DNA of 64,000 bases. It comes from Anaeramoeba ignava. Lineage: Eukaryota; Metamonada; Anaeramoebidae. Within the stretch, counting starts at the first letter, position 1. Each line of letters starts with the position of its first letter. A model generated the notes under the pieces. The model was not told the origin of the DNA. It did not search any database and saw only the letters and a list, made by a program, of their open reading frames with translations. Below, piece after piece: positions 1 through 10,106 of the stretch. Where the stretch lies: positions 62,001-126,000 of the forward strand of contig JAPDFW010000115.1 in assembly GCA_028826165.1 (NCBI GenBank), read 5' to 3'. Both the position numbers and the translations under genes were made by a program.

Positions 1-170
1 AAAAGGAAAATTGTTGATAATTCTCCTGATGAAATTTGTTTAATTTGTTTTAGATTTTTATTTTCATTTTCATTTTCAAATTTAAATTGAATTGGTTTTT
101 TTATTTTTTTTGGTTTATTTTGAAGAAGTTTTGGTGATTGATTTGAACCAAAAAATAAAATTTCATTCAT
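1..170 (-). CDS. 5' end of an unidentified gene, cut by the window edge
   Basis: An open frame on the minus strand starts with ATG at 168-170 and stays open to base 1 (56 codons), so the gene continues to the left. The start reads MNEILFFGSNQSPKLL, then a lysine-rich stretch, an (EN)n run, and a segment ending SSGELSTIFL. The opening FGSN and the later SSGELSTIFL resemble the first blade of RCC1-type beta-propeller proteins (FGSN...G, then a GxxHxxxL-like strand). That likeness is weak and I do not claim the family. The gene lies head-to-tail downstream of the membrane-protein gene ending at 319, with about 150 bp of A/T-rich sequence between them. Confidence 0.45.
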   Translation of the reverse strand, partial: MNEILFFGSNQSPKLLQNKPKKIKKPIQFKFENENENKNLKQIKQISSGELSTIFL

Positions 171-318
171 TTTTGAAAAAGAAAAAAAATGAAATTAAAA
201 AAATTTGGAATTTTAATTTTTTGAAAAGAAAAAGAAAAAGAAAAAAAAAAAGAAAAAGAAAAAATTTTGGAAATTTGAATTCTTTCTGTTTTTAGAAAAA
301 TTAATTATTATTGTTGTT

Positions 319-3300
319 TTAATTATTTTCTTTTTTGTTTTTCTTAGATTTCCTAATCAAAATAACTAAAACAACAATAAGTGCAATCACAACAACTGGA
401 ACAACAACAGAAAGTGAAATAACTTTATCTTTTGAAGAATCACTGGCTGTTTCAACAGGTGCTGGTAAAGTTGTAACTGATGTATATATTGGTAATCCTG
501 ATAAATCAGATTCTTCACATCTCCAATCAGCTGATGCAAATATTGAAATTTGATAATATGTATCTCCAAGTAAATTAAAAACCGAATAACTTGTCATTGC
601 TGCTGATAAACAAACATTTATTGAATTGTAACTTAATGAATATCCTTTTAATCCTGTTGATAATTCTAATGCTTCCCAATCACATTCAAATCCACAAATT
701 GTTGCATTGCAATTAATTGAACTCATGTTTCCTAATTTAGGTGTTATTGAGACTGGTGAACTGGCTAATCCTAATGATTGTGTTTCACAACTTGAATCAG
801 TACATCCTCGAATTGAAACAAGATATTCAACATTTCCTGCTAATGGTTTTATTGTTCCAATCATTTCATTTCCATTTGATTGAATTGTTGTGAAATTTTG
901 CCAATTAATTCTGTTATCGATTGAAACTAAATAAGTTTCTGCTTGTGTTAATTTTGTAAATATTATCTCAATTTCTTCAATTTTAGAAATTGATTGATTA
1001 ATTGTTGGTGCTGATAATGGTAAAGTTTTAAGTGATAATGTTGAAGCTAATCCTGAATATTCATTATAATTACAATTTGAATCAGCTGATGCAAATATTG
1101 AAATTTCATAATTAGCTTTTCCAATTAAACTATCAAATGGATAATTTGTTGTTGATGGTGGTAAACAAATTGGTGTTGAATTGAAACTTAATGAATATCC
1201 TTTTAATCCTGTTGATAATTCTAATGCTTCCCAATCACAATCAAATCCACAAGATATTGGATTACAATTAAATGAACTTATGTTTCCTAATTTAGGTGTT
1301 ATTGGAATTGGTGAACTGGCTAATCCTAAATATCCACTTTTGCAATTTGTATCAGTACATCCTCGAATTGAAACAAGATATTCAACATTTCCTGCTAATG
1401 GACTTATTGTTCCAATCATTTCATTTCCATTTGATTGAATTGTTGTGAATTTTTGCCAATCAATTCCATTATTAATTGAAACTAAATAAGTTTTAGCTAA
1501 TGTTAATTTTGTAAATATAATCTCAATTTCTTCAATTTTGGAAATTGATTGATTAATTGTTGGTGCTGATAATGGTAAAGTTGTAAGTGATAATGTTGAA
1601 GCTAATCCTGAATATTCATTATAATTGCAATTTGAATCAGCTGATGCAAATATTGAAATTTCATAATTAGCTCCTCCAAATAATTTGTCAACTACTGAAT
1701 AACTTGTTGTTGATGGTGGTAAACAAATTGGTGTTGAATTGTAACTTAATGAATATCCTTTTAATCCTGTTGATAATTCTAATGCTTCCCAATCACAATC
1801 AAATCCACAAATTGTTGCATTGCAATTAAATGAGCTTATGTTTCCTAATTTAGGTGTTATTGAGACTGGTGAACTGGCTAATCCTAAATATTCACTTTCA
1901 CAATTTGGATCAGTACATGTTTTAATTGAAACAATATATTTAACATTTCCTGCTAATGGACTTATTGTTCCAATCATTTCATTTCCATTTGATTGAATTG
2001 TTGTGAATTTTTGCCAATCAATTCCATTATTAATTGAAACTAAATAATCTTTGATTTTTTCTTGATATTGTGGTGTAAATATGATTTCAATTTCTTCAAT
2101 TTTGGAAATTGATTGATTAATTAGAGGTGGTGGAAGTCGAGAAGTTGTAATAGATAATGTTGTATTAGTTCCTGAATATTCATTATAATTGCAATTTGAA
2201 TCAGCAGATGCAAATATTGAAATTTCATAATTAGCTCCTCCAAATAATTCAGTTTTTGAATAACTTGTTTCAAAAATTGATAAACATTTTGATGATGAAT
2301 TGAAACTTAATGAATATCCTCTTAATCCTATTGATAATTCTAATGGTTCCCAATCACAATAAAATCCATAAAGCAATGGAACACAAGTAATCATAACATT
2401 TCCTAATTTAGGTGATATTGAAATAGGTGAAGTAGGTAATCCTAAATAATCAACTCCACAACTTGAATCAGTACATCCTCGAATTGAAACAAGATATTCA
2501 TAATTTCCTGATAATGGACTTAATGTTCCAATCATATCTGTTTCATTTGAATAAAGTGTTGTGAAATTTTGCCAATTTGTTCCATTATTACTTGAAATCA
2601 AATAATTTCTTCCTTGTGTTAATTCTGTGAAAATTAATTTAATTTCTTCAATTTGAGAAATTGATTGTTTAATTAAAGGTGGTTGTAATCTTTCAGTTGT
2701 AACATTAACAGTAGAAATTAATCCACAAAAATCATTTGAATTACAACCTGAAACATTGATTTTATATTCTTCAACTTGGAAATTTGCTCTAAAACTTTGA
2801 TTTGTTGAATTTGGATAATAAGTATCTGAATCTTCTTTTGTTGTTGCTTCATAAGTGAAAGTATAATAAGAAGGTGTTCCTGAAGTTGAAGGTTTTAACC
2901 AAGAACAATCAATAACTAATACATCTGAAACAACACAATTAAAAGAATTAACATTTGGGAATCCTGTTGAAATTGATGATGAAACAACTTCTCCTTTTTC
3001 TTCATATTCATCTTCACATTCTTCTGTTGAACAAGCCCACATTGAAACATAATAAGTATATCCAAACTCTAATTCATCTACTTGAAAAGAAGTTGCTGAT
3101 GGATCATCTATTGAAATGGTTGAAGGTGGATCTGTTTCTTTTTGAATAGAAACTTCATAATGATCAAGATTTGGAATTCCTTCAATAATTTCCACATCTG
3201 GATAATCCCAAAAAATATCAATATAATCATAATATCCATCTAAATCATAATTCTTTACAGAATCAATTCTTGTTATCAAATCATATATTGAAGAAGGTTT

Positions 3301-5625
3301 TCCACATTCATTTAAAGTTAAATTACAAGCTCTTATTTGAATTAAATATTCTTCATTTCCAGTAATATTAGGATAAAAAGAAGAATTGAATTCTTGATAT
3401 CTAATATCAAATACATCTATCAAAACTGGATCTTCAATAATTGTCCAATTAAATCCATAATTAATTTGATATTGAAGTTGTTCATCATTTTCAATTTTAA
3501 ACCAATAACATTCAAATTTCGAAAATAAAGAATTACAACCAAGCAAACGGACTTTCGGAACAAGAGGTTCTTCAATGGAAAATTGAGCTAAAGGAACTGG
3601 ATAATTTCGCCATGCTGTCAAATAATAAAAGTTTGTTGTTGGATCAAAAATTCCAAATGGCCAACCAAAATATTCATCTAATACATCTAACTCAATTGTA
3701 TCTTGAATAAGATCAAGTTGGAATACTGCTGTTATTGGCTCTTCAATTTCATAATCATAAAATTCTGTGAAAAAAAATCCAAAATTACCATCACCATCAA
3801 TAAATGAATCTGTGAAATAATAAACTCCAGAAATTTCTTGGCAACTAATCATTTCCATATAATACAAATCAATTGAACAAATTTCAGAAAACATACTATC
3901 TTCTAATTTCTCTTCTTGATTTTTTATCAATTCAATTTCAGTTCCAAAATACATTCTTTGATTTGCTTGATCAAGACTCATTGTTGAAATATCATAAGAA
4001 GTTATATTAATATAATCTTCAATATCCAAATTTGATGGGTTTATTTTGATAAGATAATATTCTTCTTCTTCTGTTTCCCAATATTCAAAATAACTGTAAA
4101 TATATCCAGTAGAATAATCAAACTGAAAATTATAAATTTCACCTTCTATATAAATTGCAAGCAAAATATTCAAATCAGGACAACTTAATATTACGAATAA
4201 AGGAATTTCTGCAAGATCAAAATAATATGAAACATAAAGAATATTATTATTAGGATTATATACAGCATCATCTACATATCCAGAAGGAAGAATACTCACA
4301 TATTCCATATTTGTTAAATTAAACATATCAACTTTAAGAATTAGAAGACCTGAATCATCAATAAAATAATAGAGAAATCCATTTTGAATATCAATATCTC
4401 CAACATAGATATCATCATAATAATCAAGAATCACATAATCAATCATTTGAAATGATTCAATATCAACTTTGGCAATTATCATGTATTCAACACTTTCAAA
4501 AAGAAGATAAATTGTTTGATTTAATTCATCAAGTAAAATATATTGAGCTCGAATAAAAAGAGGTTCCAAAAATTCAGTTTCTTGTTGAAATTCAGTAAGA
4601 TCAAATTTAATTATCTCTGCATATGCTAATGGAATGAATGAATAATTATATTGGAAATCAAAAGAAGCTGTTGAAGAATAAGAATAACCATCAAGATATT
4701 CACCATCTATAAATGAGAAAGAATCAAGATCAACTCTCACTATTGCTGGATCTTCTGTAACAAAATATCCAATATTCTCATTTTCATCAATTGCTGCTGC
4801 TACACACCATGCATAATCCTCTAATTCTAATGCATCATCATAAGAAAAGGTTTCAACATCAATTTTCACAACTAAAAATGGATAATCATAATTTCCAAAA
4901 TAGAGAAATTCTTTTGAAACTCCTAAAAATCCTTGACAAGCTCCATAAACATCATATTCACTCAAATCAAGATCTGCAATAATTGTGAAATCTGTCAAAT
5001 TGATTTTGAAGATTAATGAATAATAACCATCTTCATTTTCAGTTTCACCAGATACATAAAGGATGTTGTTTTCAAGATCAATAACCAATCCCCAAGAATC
5101 TTCATCATTCAATTCTAAAGGATCTCCTTCTTGTTGGAAAGTATTCAAATCAATTTTGATAACTTGAGTTGGATAAGATAAAAGAAAATATGCTTTTTGA
5201 TTTTCAATATCAATCTGAGCAGACTCAAATCCATCAGAATCTGTGCTCAAAGTCAATACACCAACAACTTGGAAAGTATTCAAATCAACTTTGGAAATTC
5301 GACTTGGAGAATCATAAGATCCAAAATAAGCTAAATTATTTTCATTATCAAAAATTCCACATCCAACTCCCCAAATTCCCAAATCAAGCGAATCAATTAA
5401 CTCAAGTGTGCTCATATTGAATTTGTAAAGTTTTCCTTCTAATGTATATTCAATCATACTCCAAAGATCATCAACAAAATAAACTAATTGATTTGGAGCA
5501 TCAACAAAAGAATAAGTAAGATATTGAGTCCCTTCTGGAAAATATAATTCTTGATTAAGAGTAAGTTCAGATTTAATAAATGAAATGAAGAACAAGAAAC
5601 CAAAGAAAAAAAGCAATTTTTTCAT
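319..5625 (-). CDS. Secreted/type I membrane protein: beta-propeller plus FN3-like repeats
   Basis: A single-exon gene of 1768 residues from the ATG at 5623-5625. An earlier in-frame ATG at 5697 would put 24 extra hydrophobic residues in front of the lysine pair, so I prefer the inner start, which gives a classic signal peptide (MKKLLFFFGFLFFISFIKS). Residues about 25-680 hold repeated strands of the type I.KVDLNTF / YFGSYDSP, as in YncE/NHL-like propellers. From about 685 cysteine-rich fibronectin III-like domains follow. The last four units, about 187 residues each, are near copies (each opens with NQSISKIEEIEIIFT or close to it), seen in DNA as an about 560-bp period between 450 and 2690. 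A single membrane helix (about 1739-1757, SVVVPVVVIALIVVLVILI) precedes a short basic tail. NxS/T sites are common. Probable surface adhesion or recognition protein; the ligand is unknown. Confidence 0.85.
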   Translation of the reverse strand: MKKLLFFFGFLFFISFIKSELTLNQELYFPEGTQYLTYSFVDAPNQLVYFVDDLWSMIEYTLEGKLYKFNMSTLELIDSLDLGIWGVGCGIFDNENNLAYFGSYDSPSRISKVDLNTFQVVGVLTLSTDSDGFESAQIDIENQKAYFLLSYPTQVIKIDLNTFQQEGDPLELNDEDSWGLVIDLENNILYVSGETENEDGYYSLIFKINLTDFTIIADLDLSEYDVYGACQGFLGVSKEFLYFGNYDYPFLVVKIDVETFSYDDALELEDYAWCVAAAIDENENIGYFVTEDPAIVRVDLDSFSFIDGEYLDGYSYSSTASFDFQYNYSFIPLAYAEIIKFDLTEFQQETEFLEPLFIRAQYILLDELNQTIYLLFESVEYMIIAKVDIESFQMIDYVILDYYDDIYVGDIDIQNGFLYYFIDDSGLLILKVDMFNLTNMEYVSILPSGYVDDAVYNPNNNILYVSYYFDLAEIPLFVILSCPDLNILLAIYIEGEIYNFQFDYSTGYIYSYFEYWETEEEEYYLIKINPSNLDIEDYINITSYDISTMSLDQANQRMYFGTEIELIKNQEEKLEDSMFSEICSIDLYYMEMISCQEISGVYYFTDSFIDGDGNFGFFFTEFYDYEIEEPITAVFQLDLIQDTIELDVLDEYFGWPFGIFDPTTNFYYLTAWRNYPVPLAQFSIEEPLVPKVRLLGCNSLFSKFECYWFKIENDEQLQYQINYGFNWTIIEDPVLIDVFDIRYQEFNSSFYPNITGNEEYLIQIRACNLTLNECGKPSSIYDLITRIDSVKNYDLDGYYDYIDIFWDYPDVEIIEGIPNLDHYEVSIQKETDPPSTISIDDPSATSFQVDELEFGYTYYVSMWACSTEECEDEYEEKGEVVSSSISTGFPNVNSFNCVVSDVLVIDCSWLKPSTSGTPSYYTFTYEATTKEDSDTYYPNSTNQSFRANFQVEEYKINVSGCNSNDFCGLISTVNVTTERLQPPLIKQSISQIEEIKLIFTELTQGRNYLISSNNGTNWQNFTTLYSNETDMIGTLSPLSGNYEYLVSIRGCTDSSCGVDYLGLPTSPISISPKLGNVMITCVPLLYGFYCDWEPLELSIGLRGYSLSFNSSSKCLSIFETSYSKTELFGGANYEISIFASADSNCNYNEYSGTNTTLSITTSRLPPPLINQSISKIEEIEIIFTPQYQEKIKDYLVSINNGIDWQKFTTIQSNGNEMIGTISPLAGNVKYIVSIKTCTDPNCESEYLGLASSPVSITPKLGNISSFNCNATICGFDCDWEALELSTGLKGYSLSYNSTPICLPPSTTSYSVVDKLFGGANYEISIFASADSNCNYNEYSGLASTLSLTTLPLSAPTINQSISKIEEIEIIFTKLTLAKTYLVSINNGIDWQKFTTIQSNGNEMIGTISPLAGNVEYLVSIRGCTDTNCKSGYLGLASSPIPITPKLGNISSFNCNPISCGFDCDWEALELSTGLKGYSLSFNSTPICLPPSTTNYPFDSLIGKANYEISIFASADSNCNYNEYSGLASTLSLKTLPLSAPTINQSISKIEEIEIIFTKLTQAETYLVSIDNRINWQNFTTIQSNGNEMIGTIKPLAGNVEYLVSIRGCTDSSCETQSLGLASSPVSITPKLGNMSSINCNATICGFECDWEALELSTGLKGYSLSYNSINVCLSAAMTSYSVFNLLGDTYYQISIFASADWRCEESDLSGLPIYTSVTTLPAPVETASDSSKDKVISLSVVVPVVVIALIVVLVILIRKSKKNKKENN

Positions 5626-5697
5626 CCTATTTTTAAATAAAACAAAAATAAGACAAAAACAAAAACAAACAAAAATACAATAAAAACAAAAATACAA

Positions 5698-6562
5698 TAA
5701 AATGATTTAGTTTAATTACTTTATTGCGAATTATTGAGGAATAAGTAAAAAAAAAAGTTCTTAATAGCAATTTGTTTTTTAATTTTCTTTTAATAAGAAG
5801 ATAAAAAAAGGAAATTGAAAAATGAATAATAAAAAAAAAATTTTTTATTGTTTTTTTGTTTTTTTAAATTGATCTCTAAAATAAAAAATTAAAACAAAAA
5901 AAGAATAAAAGAAAAAAAGAAAAAAAAAAAATTTTTTATTAATTAGGTACAAAAATAGTTTAAATTTAATTTTAATTTTGATTTTGATTTTGATTTAAAT
6001 TTTGATTTGATTTTGATTTAAATTTTATTAATTAATTAGGTACAAAAATAGTTTTAATCCCTCTTCAATTTAATTTAAATTTAATTTTGATTTTGATTTA
6101 GATTTTGATTTAAATTTTGATTTGATTTTGATTTAAATTTTATTAATTAGGTACAAAAATAGTTTTAATCCCTCTTTAATTTAATTTAAATTTAATTTTG
6201 ATTTTGATTTTGATTTTGATTTTAATTTTAATTTTGATTTTGATTTTGATTTAAATTTAATTTAATTAATTAGGTACAAAAATAGTTTTAATCCCTCTTC
6301 AATTTAATTTAATTTAATTTTGATTTTGATTTAGATTTTGATTTTAATTTAAATTTAATTTTAATTTTGATTTTGATTTTGATTTTGATTTTGATTTTGA
6401 ATTTGATTTTGATTTAAATTTAATTTAATTTGTTAAAAAAAAAAGGAGAAAAAAAAAAGAAGAAAAAAAAAAAAAGTGAATTTAGTTCTTCTGAACCAAA
6501 TCAAAAAAAGATTTTGGAAATGGAAAAAATAAATTCATTTCTTATTCAGCATTCTTCATAAA
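5698..6562. repeat. Divergent promoter region with a four-copy minisatellite
   Basis: This stretch lies between the minus-strand membrane-protein gene and the plus-strand tubulin gene, so both promoters must sit here. 5698-5940 is A/T-rich with no ORF. From 5941 to about 6430 a compound repeat recurs. Its most conserved core, TTAGGTACAAAAATAGTTT, starts at 5943, 6036, 6147 and 6270 (spacings 93, 111 and 123 bp). Three copies continue with TTTTAATCCCTCTT, and the cores are separated by variable TTTTGA/TTTAAA runs. The last 130 bp before the tubulin ATG is purine-rich with no repeat core. I see no convincing TATA box that stands out from the background. Confidence 0.7.
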
Positions 6563-8646
6563 ATGCCGAGAGAAGTAGTATCAATTCATTTAGGACAAGC
6601 AGGATGTCAAATAGGGACATCTTGTTGGGAATTATATTGTGCAGAACATGGAATAACATATGATGGACTTATGCCATCAGACACAACAAAAGGACAAGAA
6701 ACAGATGCATTCAACACATTTTTCTCAGAAACAAGTGCAGGTCAACATGTTCCAAGAGCAGTATTTTTTGATTTGGAACCATCAGTAGTTCAAGAAGTAA
6801 AAAACGGAAAATTTCGAAAATTATTTCATCCTGATTACATGTTGACAGGCAAAGAAGATGCAGCAAATAATTATGCTCGGGGGCATTATACTGTGGGCAA
6901 AGAATATCTTGAGGATGCTATTGACCGAATTCGCAAGATTGTTGAGCAATGCAGTTCGGTTCAGGGATTTTTGCTTTTTAATTCACTTGGTGGAGGAACT
7001 GGATCTGGTTTTGGATCTTTACTTTTGGAAAGATTTGCTTCTGATTACAAGAAAAAATCAAAGCTTGATTTCTGCATTTATCCTGCGCCCCAAGTTTCTA
7101 CCTCAGTGGTTGAGCCTTATAACACTGTTCTCTCAACTCACTCAATGATGGACTATTGTGATGTCACTTTCTTAGTTGATAATGAAGCCATTTACGAAAT
7201 TTGCAAGCAAAAACTCGGGATCGAAAGACCAACGTATGTCAATTTGAACCGATTGATTGCTCAAGTTCTTTCTTCGATTACAGCCTCTTTGCGATTCGAA
7301 GGTGATTTAAATGTGGATTTGAATGAGTTCCAGACAAATCTTGTGCCGTATCCAAGAATCCACTTTCCATTAGTTTCGTATTCGCCAATTATCAATTCAA
7401 AACGAGCAGCACATGAAGCAATGACAGTTAACGAATTGACATCATCTGTTTTTGATCCAGGAAGCGTTATGATCAAATGTGATCCTCGACAAGGAAAGTA
7501 CATGGCTTGCACAATGCTTTATCGAGGAGATGTTATTCCAAAAGACACAACAGCTGCTATTGCGAATATCAAGACAAAACAAAACATCCAATTTGTTGAC
7601 TGGTCGCCAACTGGTTTCAAAGTTGGTATTAATAAAAGACCTCCTTCAGTTGTTCCTGGTGGTGATTTGGCTCTTGTTAAAAGAGCTTTGTGTATGTTGG
7701 CTGCTACTACTGCTGTTGGTGAAACTTGGAATAGAGTCAATCATAATTTTGATTTGATGTTTGCTAAACGTGCTTTTGTTCATTGGTTTGTTGGTGAAGG
7801 TATGGAAGAAAGTGAGTTCAAAGAATCAAGAGATGATTTAGCTGCTTTAGAAAACGATTATGAAGGTATTTACTATTAAAATCAAAATCAAAATCAAAAC
7901 CAAAATCAAAATAAAATCAAAATCAAAATCAATATCAAAATCAAAATCAAAATCAAAATCAAATTAAAATCAAAATTAAAATCAAAATCCAAATCAAAAT
8001 TAAAATCAAAATTAAATTAAAATTAAAAACAAAATCAAAATCAAAATCAAAATCAAAATCAAAATCAAAATCAAAATCAAATTAAAATCAAAATCAAAAT
8101 CAAAATCAAAATCAAAATTAAAATCAAAATCAAAATCAAAAATTAAAATTAAATTAAAATCAAAATCAAATTAAATAAAATCAAAATTAAAATTCAAATC
8201 AAAATCAAATTAAAATCAAAATTAAATTAAAATCAAAATCAAAATAAAAATTAAATTAAAATCAAAATCAAATTAAAATCAAAATTAAATTAAAATTAAA
8301 ATTAAATTAAAATTAAAATTAAAATCAAAATCAAATCAAAATCAAAATCAAAATCAAAATCAAATCAATATCAAAATCAAAATTAAAACAAAATTTAAAT
8401 CAAAATTAAAATCAAATCAAAATCAAAATTAAAATCAAAATTAAAATCAAATCAAAATCAAAATTAAAATCAAAATCAAAATCAAAATCAAATTAAAATC
8501 AAAATCAATTTAAAATTAAATCAAATCAAAATCAATTTAAAATTGAAATCAATATTTGTTTTATTAAAATAGTTGCAGGAAAAGATACTGATGAACTTGA
8601 AGAAATGTCTGATGGTGATGATGCAGATGAAAAAGATTCAAATTAA
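6563..8646 (+). CDS. Alpha-tubulin, two exons
   Basis: Microtubule subunit. Exon 1 is 6563-7865 and covers residues 1-434, including the GTP-binding GGGTGSG loop, [11 protein letters not shown] and the catalytic glutamate in [11 protein letters not shown] (alpha-type, needed for GTP hydrolysis of the neighbouring beta subunit). The contiguous frame runs only 12 bases past 7865 before TAA, giving an odd GIYY end. A GT donor at 7866 (GTATTTA) and an AG at 8571-8572 join in phase to an acidic second exon (8573-8646) ending DADEKDSN, giving 458 residues of normal tubulin length. A second AG six bases later (TTGCAG, exon from 8579) also keeps frame and drops two residues. The usual acetylated Lys40 position is Thr (PSDTTKGQ), with a lysine two residues on. 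The spliced tail has no C-terminal tyrosine. GC content is higher than in the neighbouring genes, as expected of a highly expressed gene. Confidence 0.95.
7866..8572 (+). repeat. Tubulin intron made of (AAAATC)n-type repeats
   Basis: A 707-bp GT-AG intron with donor GTATTTA and acceptor TTAAAATAG, or TTGCAG six bases on. It is almost entirely AAAATC hexamers with AAATTA variants. There is no ORF of note. Similar A-rich repeat continues after the stop codon to about 8790. The array is A-rich on the transcribed sense strand. Confidence 0.85.
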
Positions 8647-8850
8647 ATCTAATTCAAAATTAAAATTAAATCTAAATTAAAAAAGAATCAAATCAAGATT
8701 CAAATCAAATTAAAATCAAAATCAAATCAAATTAAAATCAAAATCAAGATTCAAATTAAATCTAAATTAAAAAAGAATCAAAATTATTTTTTTTTAAAAT
8801 TTCATTTTTCACTTTTCAATAAAACCAAAAATAATTTTTAAAAAACAAAA

Positions 8851-9786
8851 ATGAAAAAAACCCAACAAAATTTTCTTGAAGCAGAAAATCCAACAGAATT
8901 AACTGTTGAAATTGAGAATGAAGGGGAAGAATTATCATTTCAAACATGTTCAGATATACATTTAGAATTCTTTTCTGAAGAAAAACCATATCCAAAAGAT
9001 ATGATCACAGCAATAGCACCAATTCTTTTACTTTGTGGAGATATAGGAAATCCGGATCAAGAATACTTATTACAATTTTTAGAAGAACAATCAAAACAAT
9101 TCAAATATATTTTTTATGTTGCAGGAAATCACGAATTTTATAACGTCAGAAATGAAGAAGAAAAATCAACTTATCAAGAAAGAATCTCAAAACTCAAACA
9201 AATCAACAGCAAAATATCAAATGTTTTTTTTCTTGAAAGGACATCAGTCAAAATAATTGTTCATCGAAAAGATAACTCAAAAGATTACGTGATTCGCCTT
9301 TTGGGAACAACATTGTGGTCATCAGTCCCAAAAAAACATTCTTTAAATATCCAAATGATGCTCAACGATTATCGAGCAATTTATAAAACAAAAACAGATA
9401 ATATCAAAGTAACTGATACAGATGAACTATTCAATAAAAACTTACTTTGGATTCAAGAAGAATGCAAAAAATCAAAAAAATCAAAGGAATCGCAAGTTAT
9501 CATCATTTCTCATCATACTCCTTCAATGAAAAGCACTTCTCCTGATGATGAAACTGGTGTTATTCAACATGCCTTTTGTTCTAAATTGGATCATTTGCTT
9601 AATTTTAAGAAAACTCATATCTCTTGTTGGTGTTGTGGTCATACTCATAGAAGTTTCAATTATTTCACAAAAAATACAAAATTAATTGGAAATCAAAGAG
9701 GTTATTTTTGGGAAGTTGAGAAAACTGGTTATAAACCTGATTTTGTTTTTAATTTAAATCTTAATCCAAATCAAAAAAAGAAATGA
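8851..9786 (+). CDS. Calcineurin-like metallophosphoesterase
   Basis: A 311-residue single-exon protein of the calcineurin-like phosphoesterase superfamily, which hydrolyses phosphoesters with a two-metal centre. All core motifs are visible in order: DxH (Asp35, His37 in CSDIH), GDIG (Asp64), GNHE (Asn93, His94), SHHTPS in the second half, and GHTH near the C-terminus. There is no signal peptide or membrane segment, so it is probably cytosolic. Residues 1-28 are a polar leader before the domain. The stop is TGA, which shows TGA is a stop codon in this genome. The substrate cannot be told from sequence: the superfamily includes protein phosphatases, nucleotidases and phosphodiesterases, and the small size fits the phosphodiesterase-like group better than PPP phosphatases. 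It is convergent with the WIP-like gene, which ends at 10107. Confidence 0.88.
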   Translation: MKKTQQNFLEAENPTELTVEIENEGEELSFQTCSDIHLEFFSEEKPYPKDMITAIAPILLLCGDIGNPDQEYLLQFLEEQSKQFKYIFYVAGNHEFYNVRNEEEKSTYQERISKLKQINSKISNVFFLERTSVKIIVHRKDNSKDYVIRLLGTTLWSSVPKKHSLNIQMMLNDYRAIYKTKTDNIKVTDTDELFNKNLLWIQEECKKSKKSKESQVIIISHHTPSMKSTSPDDETGVIQHAFCSKLDHLLNFKKTHISCWCCGHTHRSFNYFTKNTKLIGNQRGYFWEVEKTGYKPDFVFNLNLNPNQKKK

Positions 9787-10106
9787 AACAAAAAATAAAA
9801 TAATAAAATAAAGAAATTTGAACTTCTCTTTTTATTAAAAAAAAGTTGTTTTTTGTTTTTTGTTTTTTGTTTTTGAATCAAAAAGAAAAGTAAAAAAAAA
9901 AAAGTAAAGCAAAAGAAAACAAAGTCGGAACCTTTTTTCTTTTTTTTTTGCTAATTCAATTCCAACTCAAATCAAAAAAAAAATTTTTTTTTTCGTGATC
10001 CAAATTTTGGTTTTGCTAAACAACAAATCAAGAAACTTAAAAGTAAAAGTAAAAGTAAAAGTAAAAGTAAAATGAAAGAAAGGAAAGAAAAGAAAAGAAA
10101 GAGAAA
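9787..10106. other. Convergent intergenic region
   Basis: 320 bp between the 3' ends of the phosphoesterase and the WIP-like gene. It holds A/T-rich simple sequence, TTTTTTG runs and a short (AAAAGT)n stretch near 10040. I see no gene or clear signal in it. Confidence 0.7.

Noticed and set aside
92..295. 67-codon plus-strand ORF at the left edge
   Set aside because: Lysine/arginine simple sequence antisense to the better minus-strand frame 1-170; no domain.
7263..7740. Minus-strand ORFs inside alpha-tubulin
   Set aside because: Shadows of a strongly conserved gene; they arise from its codon bias.
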